From: Vibrio sp. 10N.286.49.B1
GTDB taxonomy: Bacteria > Pseudomonadota > Gammaproteobacteria > Enterobacterales > Vibrionaceae
Length of the DNA stretch: 64,000 nt
Assembly: GCF_002873335.1 (NCBI RefSeq)
Contig: NZ_MCUW01000007.1
Location: 186,001 to 250,000 of the forward strand
Direction: 5' to 3'
Shown: positions 28,078 through 36,595 of the stretch, piece after piece
Layout: the number at the start of each line of letters is the position of its first letter
How positions within the stretch are numbered: the first letter of the stretch is position 1
Made by a program: the position numbers and the translations under genes
The notes under the pieces: model-generated
The model's input: the letters and a program-made list of their open reading frames with translations, nothing else
What the model was told of the DNA's origin: nothing
Database searches by the model: none

Positions 28078-30117
28078 TCAATTACGATGGCGTCGGTTTT
28101 GCGCAAACAGAACCTCGACTTCGTGTTTAGGTTGTGGACGATGAAAATGGAATCCCTGGATTGAATGGCAATTTAAGTTCGATAGTAAGGTTGCTTGATG
28201 GCGAGTTTCTACCCCTTCTGCCACCACCGACAGGTTGAGTGAACGACCTAGGTTGATGATGTTTTCAATCACGGTTAATTGCTTGGGCAGGGTGTCGATA
28301 TCCATAATGAAGGCCCGGTCGATTTTTAGCTCGTCGATTGGGAAGTGCGCCAAATAGGATAAGGATGAATAGCCGGTACCAAAATCATCAATGGACAGCG
28401 CAAAGCCAAGTTTCTTGATGGCGTCGAGCATTTGCAACGTGTGCTCACTGTTACTCATCACGGCGCTCTCGGTAAGCTCAAAAGTAATACAGCTAGGGTC
28501 TAGGCCCGTACTGCGGAGTAAGCGTTCCATATAATCAATGAGCTTTGGATTGCCAAACTGCTCTGGGGATAGGTTAATCGCGACACGGCCTGGCAAAATG
28601 CCTTGTTGTTTCCATCGTTTCACTGTGTTGAATACATCACGCATGACGACTCGACCTAAGCTTTCGATGAGTCCTGCTTGTTCGGCAACGGGAATGAAAG
28701 AGGCTGGGCTAATGTACCCTTCTACAGGGTGCTTCCAGCGCACCAATGCTTCTGCACCATTGATACTGAAATCACGAGCATTAACCTTAGGTTGATACCA
28801 AACCTCAAGGCCATTTTGCGCTAATGCCTTTTGTAGTTCGATCTCAAGCCAGAGTCGCATACGAGCTTCTTTGTTCATCTGGTCATTGAACTTGATCAGT
28901 CGATTGCGTCCACGAGCTTTGGCTTCATACATCGCAGTGTCAGCGTTTTGTAGCAAGATTCGAGGGTCGTGACCGTCATTGGGATAAGTGACACTGCCAA
29001 TAGAACAGGCAAGTCGTTTACTAAAGTGGTGTAAATCGAACGGTTGGTTGATTAGGCTGATGATCTTTTCTGCCAACATATCAACGGCGCCACTGCCTTC
29101 TGGTTCTGGCAGAATAATGCCAAATTCATCACCACCTAAGTGTGCTAAGACGGTGTGTTGTGGTAAGTGGCGTTTGAGCCGGGTGGAGACTTCTTGTATG
29201 ACTCGATCACCGATGTGATGACCAAGCGAATCATTGATGTTTTTAAAGTTATCGAGGTCGAGATACAACATGACTAATGGCGTTTTGTTCTCGATGAAAT
29301 GATCAAGACAGCGAGTAAAACCAAGTCGGTTATAGAGTTTGGTTAATGCATCAATATTGACATCTTCATGACTGTCTTTTGCAACAGGCTTGGGTTTCTC
29401 ATCCATATCTTGAATAAGGATGAGGTGCGCGCTATTACCAAAGAGATTTGCATCGTCTATATTCAATGCGAGGTGACGCTTTGAACCGCAGGCGTCACTG
29501 GTCTTAAAATTCAGCGCTTTACTATCTACGGTTGATTTGAAGTTTAATGGGCTTGGTGTACGATTACTATCATCAACCAACAACCGGCTAAGTGACTCAC
29601 TTAATAAATCACTCGCTGAAGAATACCCAAATAAACGTGCTGCGGCCGGATTGGCAGACAAGATACAATCATCCTCGACGATCAGCAGACCTTCCGGAAT
29701 GAGCCGTGACAGTTTAAGAAATTTGCTTTCTGATTCTTCGAGAGAGCGGGAGAGGATTTGTTTTTCAGAGGTATCGATGGCGTGAAATACCACGTTTTCA
29801 ATGGTGCCATCTAACGCTACCGGAGAGAGACTAAAATGCAAACTCGATTCCACATTGGATTCATCTAATGTGACCTCGGCTTCAATGGATTCTCCGTTCA
29901 AAGCGCGTTCATAATAGGGTTTGAGTTTGTGGTAAAAGCGCTCACCTAGGATTTGTTGATCGTTCATACCGACCAGATCACTATGGGTCAGTCCAGCAAC
30001 ATCACAATACCGATCATTGACCATGCAGTATTGGTGTTCGGCATCCAAAATAGCAAAAAAGAACGGGCTATTGGACGTGAGTTTGGCGAAGTATTCCTTT
30101 AACGATTTGGATGACAT
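28078..30117 (-). CDS. PAS-PAS-GGDEF-EAL cyclic-di-GMP signalling protein
   Basis: A 679-residue cytoplasmic protein with no membrane segment: PAS domains at about 5-115 and 125-235, a GGDEF domain with intact GGDEF at 328-332, and an EAL domain with EAL at 456-458. The key phosphodiesterase residues are visible: N515, E547, D577/D578 in DDFGTG, K598 and E634. Both cyclase and phosphodiesterase activities are therefore possible on sequence grounds. The RxxD product-inhibition site normally just before GGDEF is absent. The start is ATG at 30117 (TTG just upstream). It sits between ubiU/ubiV and ubiT, so a redox or quinone input to its PAS domains is conceivable but only inferred. Confidence 0.93.
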   Translation of the reverse strand: MSSKSLKEYFAKLTSNSPFFFAILDAEHQYCMVNDRYCDVAGLTHSDLVGMNDQQILGERFYHKLKPYYERALNGESIEAEVTLDESNVESSLHFSLSPVALDGTIENVVFHAIDTSEKQILSRSLEESESKFLKLSRLIPEGLLIVEDDCILSANPAAARLFGYSSASDLLSESLSRLLVDDSNRTPSPLNFKSTVDSKALNFKTSDACGSKRHLALNIDDANLFGNSAHLILIQDMDEKPKPVAKDSHEDVNIDALTKLYNRLGFTRCLDHFIENKTPLVMLYLDLDNFKNINDSLGHHIGDRVIQEVSTRLKRHLPQHTVLAHLGGDEFGIILPEPEGSGAVDMLAEKIISLINQPFDLHHFSKRLACSIGSVTYPNDGHDPRILLQNADTAMYEAKARGRNRLIKFNDQMNKEARMRLWLEIELQKALAQNGLEVWYQPKVNARDFSINGAEALVRWKHPVEGYISPASFIPVAEQAGLIESLGRVVMRDVFNTVKRWKQQGILPGRVAINLSPEQFGNPKLIDYMERLLRSTGLDPSCITFELTESAVMSNSEHTLQMLDAIKKLGFALSIDDFGTGYSSLSYLAHFPIDELKIDRAFIMDIDTLPKQLTVIENIINLGRSLNLSVVAEGVETRHQATLLSNLNCHSIQGFHFHRPQPKHEVEVLFAQNRRHRN

Positions 30118-30296
30118 CAATGTACTACCAGTTCTCTGAAGAGCTTATATATCAGTAACCCCCACACTATAACCGCGATTAATCAGTTAGAAAAGGGCGG
30201 AGTCCAAAGCTAGAAATATTTGACACATAACAGGATTTTTTTTGTGCAAATATCGTATTATGAGCCATCTGAAGTATAAATTAACGGAAAAACCGC

Positions 30297-30824
30297 GTGT
30301 TAGACAAGATTCGAAGTCAACTAGTTAAAAACGCAGCACAAATTTTGCGATCTCCAGTCCATTTTCTGCCAACCAAAATTCAGAACATGGCATTGTCTGA
30401 AGCACTAAAAATCGTTTTTAAAGAATCACTTGAAGATGGTGACTTTGAATTTCTTGAAGATAAGTGGTTAAAAGTCCATATTCGTGATCTAAACCTCAGT
30501 TGGTATATTTCTTATGTGGACGAAAAGCTGTTGGTTGCAGAGCAATCTCAATCTGATGACGTGAGCTTTAGTGGTAATTTGAACGATTTAGTACTCATTG
30601 CTGGTCGCAAAGAAGATCCGGATACTCTCTTTTTTCAACGTCGTTTGAGTATCGAAGGTGACACGGAGCTGGGACTTGAAGTTAAAAACTTGATGGACAG
30701 CGTTGATCTCGATGCATTACCTAACACCATGCTAAGTGCATTGAATCACCTTGCCGATTTTGTTTATAAAGGCACGCAATCATCAACGACTGAAAACGAG
30801 GTTACCCATGCTTATTCGAACTGA
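30297..30824 (+). CDS. ubiT: Anaerobic ubiquinone accessory lipid-binding factor UbiT
   Basis: A 175-residue SCP2-domain protein (YhbT-type) that with UbiU/UbiV allows ubiquinone synthesis without oxygen, probably binding quinone intermediates. The SCP2 region spans about residues 40-140 (EDKWLKVHIRDLNLSWYISY, VSFSGNLNDLVLIAGR, RLSIEGDTELGLEVKNLMDS). The start is GTG at 30297 with a weak CGGA upstream. It overlaps the following GNAT gene by 17 bp. In E. coli ubiT is directly divergent from ubiUV; here a GGDEF/EAL gene separates them. Confidence 0.9.
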   Translation: MLDKIRSQLVKNAAQILRSPVHFLPTKIQNMALSEALKIVFKESLEDGDFEFLEDKWLKVHIRDLNLSWYISYVDEKLLVAEQSQSDDVSFSGNLNDLVLIAGRKEDPDTLFFQRRLSIEGDTELGLEVKNLMDSVDLDALPNTMLSALNHLADFVYKGTQSSTTENEVTHAYSN

Positions 30825-31323
30825 AGCCCCGTCTGATATCTTAGTCATTGATCGATTACTTAAGTCGGTATTTGACTCAGATGCTGAAGCAAATCTTGTG
30901 ATGTCCTTAAGAGAAAATAGCAAGCTGACCTTGTCTCTGATTGCCTGTACTGATGAAGGTGAAGTAATTGGTCACGTTCTTTTTACACCTGTGTGTGTGG
31001 ATGGTGAAGATTATGCTTGGCAAGGGCTTGCGCCACTTGCTGTGAATGCTGACCACCAAGGGAATGGGGTAGCGACGGCGCTATTGAAAGAAGCATTTGA
31101 GACCCTACCAGAACTGGGCTACCCAGCGTGTGTCGTGTTAGGGGATCCTAAGTTTTATGGTCGATTTGGATTTCAATCGGCATCCGACTTCGGACTCTCT
31201 TGTCAGTGGGAGGTGCCTGAAGGAGCATTTCAAGCCCGTTCGCTGACCGAGCAACCATTGTCAGCCTTATTTACAGCAGGCACAGGGTTGGTTGATTACA
31301 GCTCTGAATTTAACGAATTATAG
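30808..31323 (+). CDS. yhbS: GNAT-family N-acetyltransferase (YhbS-like)
   Basis: A 171-residue GNAT protein with the acetyl-CoA motif APLAVNADHQGNGVATALLKEA and the following LGDPKFYGRFGF, characteristic of the YhbS group. It overlaps the end of ubiT by 17 bp, and the pair yhbT-yhbS is conserved in E. coli. The substrate is unknown to me; the neighbourhood does not define it. The ATG at 30808 gives the family N-terminus MLIRTEAPSDI. Confidence 0.88.
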   Translation: MLIRTEAPSDILVIDRLLKSVFDSDAEANLVMSLRENSKLTLSLIACTDEGEVIGHVLFTPVCVDGEDYAWQGLAPLAVNADHQGNGVATALLKEAFETLPELGYPACVVLGDPKFYGRFGFQSASDFGLSCQWEVPEGAFQARSLTEQPLSALFTAGTGLVDYSSEFNEL

Positions 31324-31337
31324 TAAGATACCCGTAG

Positions 31338-31367
31338 CATAGATTTCTTTGAACGAGGAAATCTATG
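31338..31367 (+). repeat. 10-bp inverted repeat enclosing a ribosome-binding site
   Basis: CATAGATTTC (31338-31347) and GAAATCTATG (31358-31367) are perfectly complementary. The right arm and loop contain GAGG and an ATG at 31365 that opens a 21-codon ORF (31365-31430, beginning MSYSRHRCCYENR). Whether that ORF is expressed is unknown. The remaining bases to holD hold no gene I can support. Confidence 0.5.
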
Positions 31368-31540
31368 TCTTATTCTCGGCACCGTTGCTGTTATGAAAAC
31401 CGGGCGAGGTATCACGTAATCTTGTGCTAAAACTCGGTTGGATCCTGACGGCTTGATGCGGGCTAGGCGAGGGATGGTTGGTGATTCACATAAGCTTTGT
31501 TAAACTTCGCGTCGATAGATGACAGACCAATGAGTGAACC

Positions 31541-31975
31541 ATGCCACGAGATAACGTAAAGCTGCAATTGATGGGCATCCAAACTTGGGAGTTGACGCAT
31601 CCCGAGCGGCTGTCAGTGCAACCAAAGCAGACCTTAACCTTGCCTCAAGAGTGCGAGCTGCTTTTTGTTTCTCCAGTGAAGCCAGAAAACGAAACAGCGT
31701 TGTTTTATCAAAAGATTCTCAAAGCGATGAAGCTTGATATTGCATGCTCTCAGCACATTACGCCTGAACAATTATTGCATCTAGACGGTGCTCATATACC
31801 TAAGTGGCTATGGTTTGCAGGCGATGACCGTGCTGATGAGCGCTATCAACAATTGCTGTCGTTACGTACTTTTACTACTCAACCTAACCAACTCATTTCT
31901 CCGCTATTAACCAATATTGATGGTAATGATGCAGAAAGACGAGCCCTTTGGAATCAAATCCGTTCTTATGCCTAA
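31541..31975 (+). CDS. holD: DNA polymerase III psi subunit
   Basis: HolD links the clamp loader to the chi subunit and SSB. The 144-residue protein shows family features LQLMGIQTWELTHPERL near the N-terminus and the central PKWLWFAGD segment. It is followed by rimI with an 8-bp overlap (ATGCCTAA), the same pairing as in E. coli. HolD is poorly conserved, so the call rests on these motifs plus the holD-rimI order. Confidence 0.85.
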   Translation: MPRDNVKLQLMGIQTWELTHPERLSVQPKQTLTLPQECELLFVSPVKPENETALFYQKILKAMKLDIACSQHITPEQLLHLDGAHIPKWLWFAGDDRADERYQQLLSLRTFTTQPNQLISPLLTNIDGNDAERRALWNQIRSYA

Positions 31976-32426
31976 TATAGAATTTCTCGCGCTTAGCCCA
32001 GATCACGTTACCGCCATCCTTGAAATAGAACGCCAAGCCCATTCGCATCCATGGAAGGCGTCTATGATTGAGGAGACGAACGGTCGGGGAGCACAAAACG
32101 CAGTCATGCTGGTTGATGGTCGCCTTATTGGCTACTTTTATGCTCAGAATATCGTTGGTGAGGTATCATTATTGAACGTAGCGATTGACCCAAAATGGCA
32201 AGGTCAAGGCTATGGTAGAGCGCTAATCGAACACTTTCTTGAGCAGTGTCAGAAAGCGGGTGCGGAAAGTGCCTGGCTAGAAGTGCGTGAAAGTAATCAA
32301 TCCGCGATACGACTTTACTTGGCCGAAGGTTTTAATGAGGTGGATCGCCGCAAGGATTATTACCCAACGGATAACGGTCGTGAAGATGGCATTATCATGA
32401 GTTATTATTTTATGTTTGGTATGTAG
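31968..32426 (+). CDS. rimI: Ribosomal protein S18-alanine N-acetyltransferase
   Basis: RimI acetylates the N-terminal alanine of ribosomal protein S18. The 152-residue GNAT protein has the acetyl-CoA loop VAIDPKWQGQGYGRALIEHF and WLEVRESNQSAIRLYLAEGF, both RimI signatures. The ATG at 31968 overlaps holD by 8 bp and gives the family length; longer in-frame starts inside holD are rejected. Confidence 0.92.
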   Translation: MPNIEFLALSPDHVTAILEIERQAHSHPWKASMIEETNGRGAQNAVMLVDGRLIGYFYAQNIVGEVSLLNVAIDPKWQGQGYGRALIEHFLEQCQKAGAESAWLEVRESNQSAIRLYLAEGFNEVDRRKDYYPTDNGREDGIIMSYYFMFGM

Positions 32427-32633
32427 TCCTTTTATCGTTTCCAGTCCGCGCCCTACCACCGATCACCTTTTATTCGAAATCTTGCAATTTCTTGCCTCAA
32501 CTGACGGTTGAGGCGAGTTTTGTTGGCTCAAACTATCTAACTGTCATATAGGTTACATTACCCTTAGTTACTTTTAATTGAGGTATGCGTCGGCATAATT
32601 CCCGTTAATTATTGATACCAATGGGAACTGACC

Positions 32634-33431
32634 ATGAACCGATTATCAGCACTATCACTTTTTGTATTGAGTGGTGCAGCGATTAATGCTTATGCAACTG
32701 AAGAGCAAGTGAATGATCCTGCTGACGTTACTCGTCCACAAACTTACTTGAAAGTTGACTCCGGCGCGAAAGGTAAAGACGGCCTAACGCGACTGCAACT
32801 AAACATGGCCGGCTCTTACACTGAAAGCATTGGGTATCTTGCTCAGTTGGAGGGCGATTTCCAAACCAATGTTGATGCAGATACCAAAAATGGTAAATCG
32901 TCAGATTTTGGTATGTCTCGTGTTCGTGCTCGTTACTTCCAGGTTCATTCAACCGGTTTTGAACTACTACCTGAAATTGGTTTCTCGCTCGACTATATTG
33001 ATTATGCCAATAATTGGGTGGTAAAAGACACAGGGGCGAATAATACCGTTGCCGTTGGAGCGGTGGCCAAGGTCATCACACCATTTGAGTCTTGGGTTTC
33101 TTATCCCAACGTGGCTATCATGCGAAATGCTTACGATAACGGTAAATCTGGTGATGGCTGGCAGGCAAACTGGTTTAACTCTTTTTACCTAACAGAGAAA
33201 GGCTCATACATTACGGTTAACCCGCAATATGCGAATTATAAGAATGCCTTTGGGCAGAATGAACAGTCGCTTGAAATGATGATGGAAGGTGGAGTGCCAT
33301 TATCATCAGATGGCAGTGTTTGGGGGAACGTCACGTATTCTGAACATTTCTTTAAAGCAGCTGGAGAATCACGAATGAAGCATCTGGATGGTAATCGAGA
33401 GGTACGTATCGGCGCTACCTGGTTCTTCTAA
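32634..33431 (+). CDS. Putative outer-membrane beta-barrel protein, function unknown
   Basis: I do not recognise the family. The 265-residue protein has a signal peptide (MNRLSALSLFVLSGAAINAYA, cleavage about residue 21). Its body consists of alternating polar/aromatic segments typical of a beta barrel, such as LTRLQLNMAGSYTESIGYLAQLEG, YITVNPQYANYKNAF and VWGNVTYSEHFF. It ends with the aromatic C-terminus ATWFF, as outer-membrane barrel proteins usually do for Bam recognition. A maltoporin- or alginate-channel-like role is possible but unsupported. It is monocistronic and followed by a repeat-bearing intergenic region. Confidence 0.65.
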   Translation: MNRLSALSLFVLSGAAINAYATEEQVNDPADVTRPQTYLKVDSGAKGKDGLTRLQLNMAGSYTESIGYLAQLEGDFQTNVDADTKNGKSSDFGMSRVRARYFQVHSTGFELLPEIGFSLDYIDYANNWVVKDTGANNTVAVGAVAKVITPFESWVSYPNVAIMRNAYDNGKSGDGWQANWFNSFYLTEKGSYITVNPQYANYKNAFGQNEQSLEMMMEGGVPLSSDGSVWGNVTYSEHFFKAAGESRMKHLDGNREVRIGATWFF

Positions 33432-33488
33432 ATCTCATTTATTCTATTTATCTGCAATGATGCGGATGCGCGATGCTAAGGCAAGGAT

Positions 33489-33553
33489 GCCTTATTACTT
33501 TCTGTTATCACTTCCTGTTATCACATTCGGTTATTTACCTCTGTTATCACTCT
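33489..33553 (+). repeat. 13-bp tandem repeat, five units
   Basis: Units starting at 33489, 33502, 33515, 33528 and 33541 share the core CTGTTATCAC. Three copies (33502, 33515, 33541) carry the exact 10-mer and the other two are degenerate (GCCTTATTAC and CGGTTATTTA). Intergenic, between the barrel gene and the SDR gene. Confidence 0.8.
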
Positions 33554-33685
33554 CCCTTTTATCCATGAATCGATAGGTTTTTACTGCCTGTGTTACTGGA
33601 TCGATCCAAGTTTGTAACTGCGATTTAACGACGGAGTCCGCTACCATCTTTTCTCACCGATTATCACCACTATGAGGAAACACAT

Positions 33686-34453
33686 ATGGCAGTGCCATTT
33701 CACTTAACAGATAAGGTTATTGTCGTCATCGGTGGAACCTCCGGTATTGGTGAAGCGACAGCGTTGCGGCTGCATAACGCCGGCGGTCGTCTAGTCATTG
33801 CAGGTCTCGATGCTGTGGCTTCGAAAAATAGGTCGTTAGATGCCCTGTATATAGATGTTGATGTGACCGATGAAATTGCTATTAGCGAGCTCATGGCCAT
33901 TACCTTCGAACACTTTGGGCGCATCGATGTATTGGTGAATTGCGCCGGTTCTACCAATGGCTACAGTACGATAATGGAATCTAAAAAAGCCGAATACGAT
34001 GCCAATTATGCTGTGAATGCGTTAGGAACCGCATTGGCAATTAAACACGCGGTGCCTTATATGCCATTCAAATCAAGCATTATTAATGTGGCCTCTTCGG
34101 CGGGGACGTCGGGTGTCCCTTATCTTGGCGCTCTTGCGAGCTCGAAGTGGGCTGTACTTGGTATTACTAAAACGGCGGCGTTAGAGCTTGGAAATAAACA
34201 GATCAGAGTGAATGCGGTTTGTCCCACGTCCGTTGATACCCCTCGTGCCCACGCTGAAGGTGGTGAACCTCAGTTACGAATGGAACAAAGAGCGGTGCCT
34301 TTGGGGAGAATTGGCCAACCAGAAGAAGTTGCCGCAGTAATACATTTTCTCGCCTCGCAAGACAGTAGCTTCGTTAATGGACAGGCTATTGGTGTCGATG
34401 GCGGTTTTAGTGCTGGAATGAGTATTGATGCTTATAACCAGCTTGCTCAATAG
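33686..34453 (+). CDS. SDR-family protein with altered catalytic site
   Basis: A 255-residue short-chain dehydrogenase/reductase fold protein. It has the nucleotide loop GGTSGIG (16-22), N85 in NCAG, N111, a Ser pair 137-138 (NVASSAG), K154 and the C-terminal INGQ-like VNGQAIGVDGG. The catalytic Tyr of YxxxK is missing: position 150 is Leu (GALASSK). The usual Thr before the glycine loop is also Ile. It may be an inactive or moonlighting SDR, or use another residue such as Y146. ATGAGGAAAC precedes the ATG. It runs 15 bp upstream of the glycine-zipper gene, so they may be cotranscribed. Confidence 0.85.
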   Translation: MAVPFHLTDKVIVVIGGTSGIGEATALRLHNAGGRLVIAGLDAVASKNRSLDALYIDVDVTDEIAISELMAITFEHFGRIDVLVNCAGSTNGYSTIMESKKAEYDANYAVNALGTALAIKHAVPYMPFKSSIINVASSAGTSGVPYLGALASSKWAVLGITKTAALELGNKQIRVNAVCPTSVDTPRAHAEGGEPQLRMEQRAVPLGRIGQPEEVAAVIHFLASQDSSFVNGQAIGVDGGFSAGMSIDAYNQLAQ

Positions 34454-34468
34454 TAGGAAGAGTATGTG

Positions 34469-34858
34469 ATGAAATTAAAAATGATCTTAACGTTAGTGTT
34501 ATCCCTGCTGAGCTTTCAAAGCCTAGCGTATTATTGCGACCAGACAGCAGAGGGCGCTGTAGTCGGTGCGGTTGATGGCGCGATCACTGGCGCGGTTGTT
34601 GGTGGAATTGTCGATGGTTCACATGGTGCTAAAGCAGGCGCGATCATTGGTGGTGGTGCGGGTGCTGTCGGAGGAGCCGTTGATGGTGCTTACTATGAAG
34701 GTGCTTGTGAGGTCGCGACCGATGTTATCGTTGAGGATGAAATTATTGCCGAAGAATACATTGCTGAAGAGTACATCGAAGAAGAGTACATCGCGGAAGA
34801 AATCATAGAAGAAGAGTATATTGAAGAGGAATACTATGATGACGTACTTTATGATTAA
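34469..34858 (+). CDS. Secreted glycine-zipper protein with acidic EEYI-repeat tail
   Basis: I do not recognise this 129-residue protein. A signal peptide (cleavage after about residue 20, SLA/YYC) is followed by a glycine-zipper segment, about residues 28-75 (GAVVGAVDGAITGAVVGG and GAIIGGGAGAVGGAVDGA), of the kind that inserts in or associates with membranes. It has two cysteines (YYC and EGAC). The C-terminal third is five-residue repeats EEYIA, EEYIE, EEYIA, EEIIE, EEYIE, EEYYD, strongly acidic and Tyr-rich. The ATG at 34469 has AGGAAG eight bases upstream. It could be an envelope or surface protein whose tail binds metal or basic partners; this is inference from composition only. Confidence 0.75.
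   Translation: MKLKMILTLVLSLLSFQSLAYYCDQTAEGAVVGAVDGAITGAVVGGIVDGSHGAKAGAIIGGGAGAVGGAVDGAYYEGACEVATDVIVEDEIIAEEYIAEEYIEEEYIAEEIIEEEYIEEEYYDDVLYD
34736..34840 (+). repeat. In-frame 15-bp tandem repeat in the glycine-zipper gene
   Basis: Seven 15-bp units encode five-residue repeats (DEIIA, then six EEYIx-type units). Codon choice varies between copies (GAAGAATAC, GAAGAGTAC, GAGGAATAC), so it is an old or diverging array rather than a fresh slippage expansion. Confidence 0.85.
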
Positions 34859-34930
34859 TTATTGGTGATAGGGATTGTCAACGAATAACGGCGAGCAGGG
34901 GCTTGCCGTTATTCGTTTAGTACAAAAAGA

Positions 34931-36595
34931 TTATAATCGGTCAAGTGCCAGCAACAGTTTGTTTTTAATCTCAGGGCTCGCAATAAACGCCCCTAAATAA
35001 CGGGCTTCATTACCTTCAAAGTCAGGACGAAGTTGCAGCATTTCTTTGTAGCTCGCTTGTGCTTGTTTGAATTCACCTTTTTGTACTTGAATAATAGCCT
35101 TTAACATAGGCACCCAGAATAGACGTCTAAGTGACAGTTTACTGACGGATTTTTCCGCGCCATCATAATCATCAAGCATGATTTGATGCACAATTGTTGC
35201 GATAGAGAACCAAGGGGGTCTAAACGGGTTGAGCGCTTTTGAATTAGTAATTAGTGCTAATCCCCGCTCAAATTCACCCGCCATACACAAAGCCCAACCA
35301 CATAAACCAATCTGATAGGCCGCATTGGGATTAATGTCGATAACCTTGTTGACGGTTTCGATAATGCCAGAGATATCTTCTTTTATCTGATGTGCCATGA
35401 GCATGGCGATTTGTGACTCTTGGTTGCTGGGCTCCAGCTCTACGGCACGCTTAGCGTAGCTGAGTCCAGTTTCAACCGCATTGTCACTGTTTCCCATTCC
35501 CAGCATCTCTGCATCGAAATACAAGACCGCAAGCATGGCATGTAACAATGCTACGTAAGGCTCACGCTCGACGGCGCTTAGCAAGGCTTGAGTCGCGAGC
35601 TGGTGGGTTTCCTCTGAAAGCGTCATTAAATAATGTCGGTAACGCAATGTCGCTTCATATGTGGATAGGTGTTCAATCTTTTTCTGATTACAGCTTTGGT
35701 AAATTTCACGATGAATGATGCCGAAACTCGAAGCCAGCTCAGCAACAACTTCCGCAATAATCTCATCTTGAACCGAAAATAAGTCATCGGTCGTTAGATC
35801 GCAGGTGTATTTTTCCGCCCAGACTTGCTCGCCACTATCCGTTCGATAAAGTTTTGCATAGATTCGAATCTTGTTGCCTAAAGCTTGCATGGTGCCAGAG
35901 GTAATGAAGGAAACATCGAGTTCTTTGCCAAGGCCTTTGATATCAGAAGAGGTCCTAGGGTCGAGGCTATTTTCGCCCAACGCATGCATAGACACGACTT
36001 TTAGCATATCAAAGCGAGCGAGTTCAGTTGCAAGTTCTTCACCGAAGCCCTCAGCAAAAAAACGTTTTTCAGGATCATCAGACAAAGATAGAAAAGGCAG
36101 AACGGTAATCGTTGGGCTTAGATCTTGTTGGTTGTCTCGAGCTATCTGTGCCAAGGTTGCTGTTTGTCGGACGGCTTGCGGCGTTTGTGGGGTAAAAACA
36201 GGGCTATAGCGACCTTTTGGTATCGCTAAGAAAAGTGGATCGTTCACCCCTTCCGTTAGGTAATAAGTCTCAAGCGTTCGTCGGACTCTCCCTGCTTGGA
36301 TCCTTACAATAGGGTCGGCTTGATGATCGAATTCTGCATCACGGTCAAAGACCTCTGTTGCAATCGTAAACTGCTTCAAACGATCGCCTTTACCCGCCAA
36401 GGTCTGCTCCACGACAAAAGTCAGTAGCTCTTTCATTTTTGGGCTTTGATCAAACGCCTTACTGGAAAGAATGCGATTTAACTGATCTTTCACTCGGGTT
36501 TGATTTTCTTCAATTCGAATATCTAATGGAGCTTGCTCTGACACAGTATCGACTCTCTTCTCTATTGACCCGCCTATTTTGCCATTATAAGACAT
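34931..36595 (-). CDS. TolB-like/TPR-domain regulator-like protein
   Basis: A 554-residue protein without a signal peptide. Residues about 30-125 form the N-terminal domain often found in such proteins (ILSSKAFDQSPKMKELLTFVVEQTLAGKGDRLKQ and DPIVRIQAGRVRRTLETYY). Residues about 155-280 form a TolB-like domain (ITVLPFLSLSDDPEKRFFAEGFGEELATELAR, VSFITSGTMQALGNKIRIYAKL). The rest is TPR-like repeats. Related proteins are often called adenylate-cyclase-like or transcriptional regulators, but I see no cyclase domain. It is divergent from the Omp85-type gene across a 412-bp gap. Confidence 0.75.
   Translation of the reverse strand: MSYNGKIGGSIEKRVDTVSEQAPLDIRIEENQTRVKDQLNRILSSKAFDQSPKMKELLTFVVEQTLAGKGDRLKQFTIATEVFDRDAEFDHQADPIVRIQAGRVRRTLETYYLTEGVNDPLFLAIPKGRYSPVFTPQTPQAVRQTATLAQIARDNQQDLSPTITVLPFLSLSDDPEKRFFAEGFGEELATELARFDMLKVVSMHALGENSLDPRTSSDIKGLGKELDVSFITSGTMQALGNKIRIYAKLYRTDSGEQVWAEKYTCDLTTDDLFSVQDEIIAEVVAELASSFGIIHREIYQSCNQKKIEHLSTYEATLRYRHYLMTLSEETHQLATQALLSAVEREPYVALLHAMLAVLYFDAEMLGMGNSDNAVETGLSYAKRAVELEPSNQESQIAMLMAHQIKEDISGIIETVNKVIDINPNAAYQIGLCGWALCMAGEFERGLALITNSKALNPFRPPWFSIATIVHQIMLDDYDGAEKSVSKLSLRRLFWVPMLKAIIQVQKGEFKQAQASYKEMLQLRPDFEGNEARYLGAFIASPEIKNKLLLALDRL

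Noticed and set aside
27961..28164. Short hydrophobic ORF (MAVRCYVLTVAAMFLIVMAI...)
   Set aside because: It has no Shine-Dalgarno, overlaps the end of the GGDEF/EAL gene and contains simple CGAT/GGCGAT repetition; most likely chance.
31365..31430. IS200-like transposase remnant
   Set aside because: YENRARYHVILC vaguely recalls IS200 transposase sequence, but it is only 21 codons with no further homologous frame or element ends.
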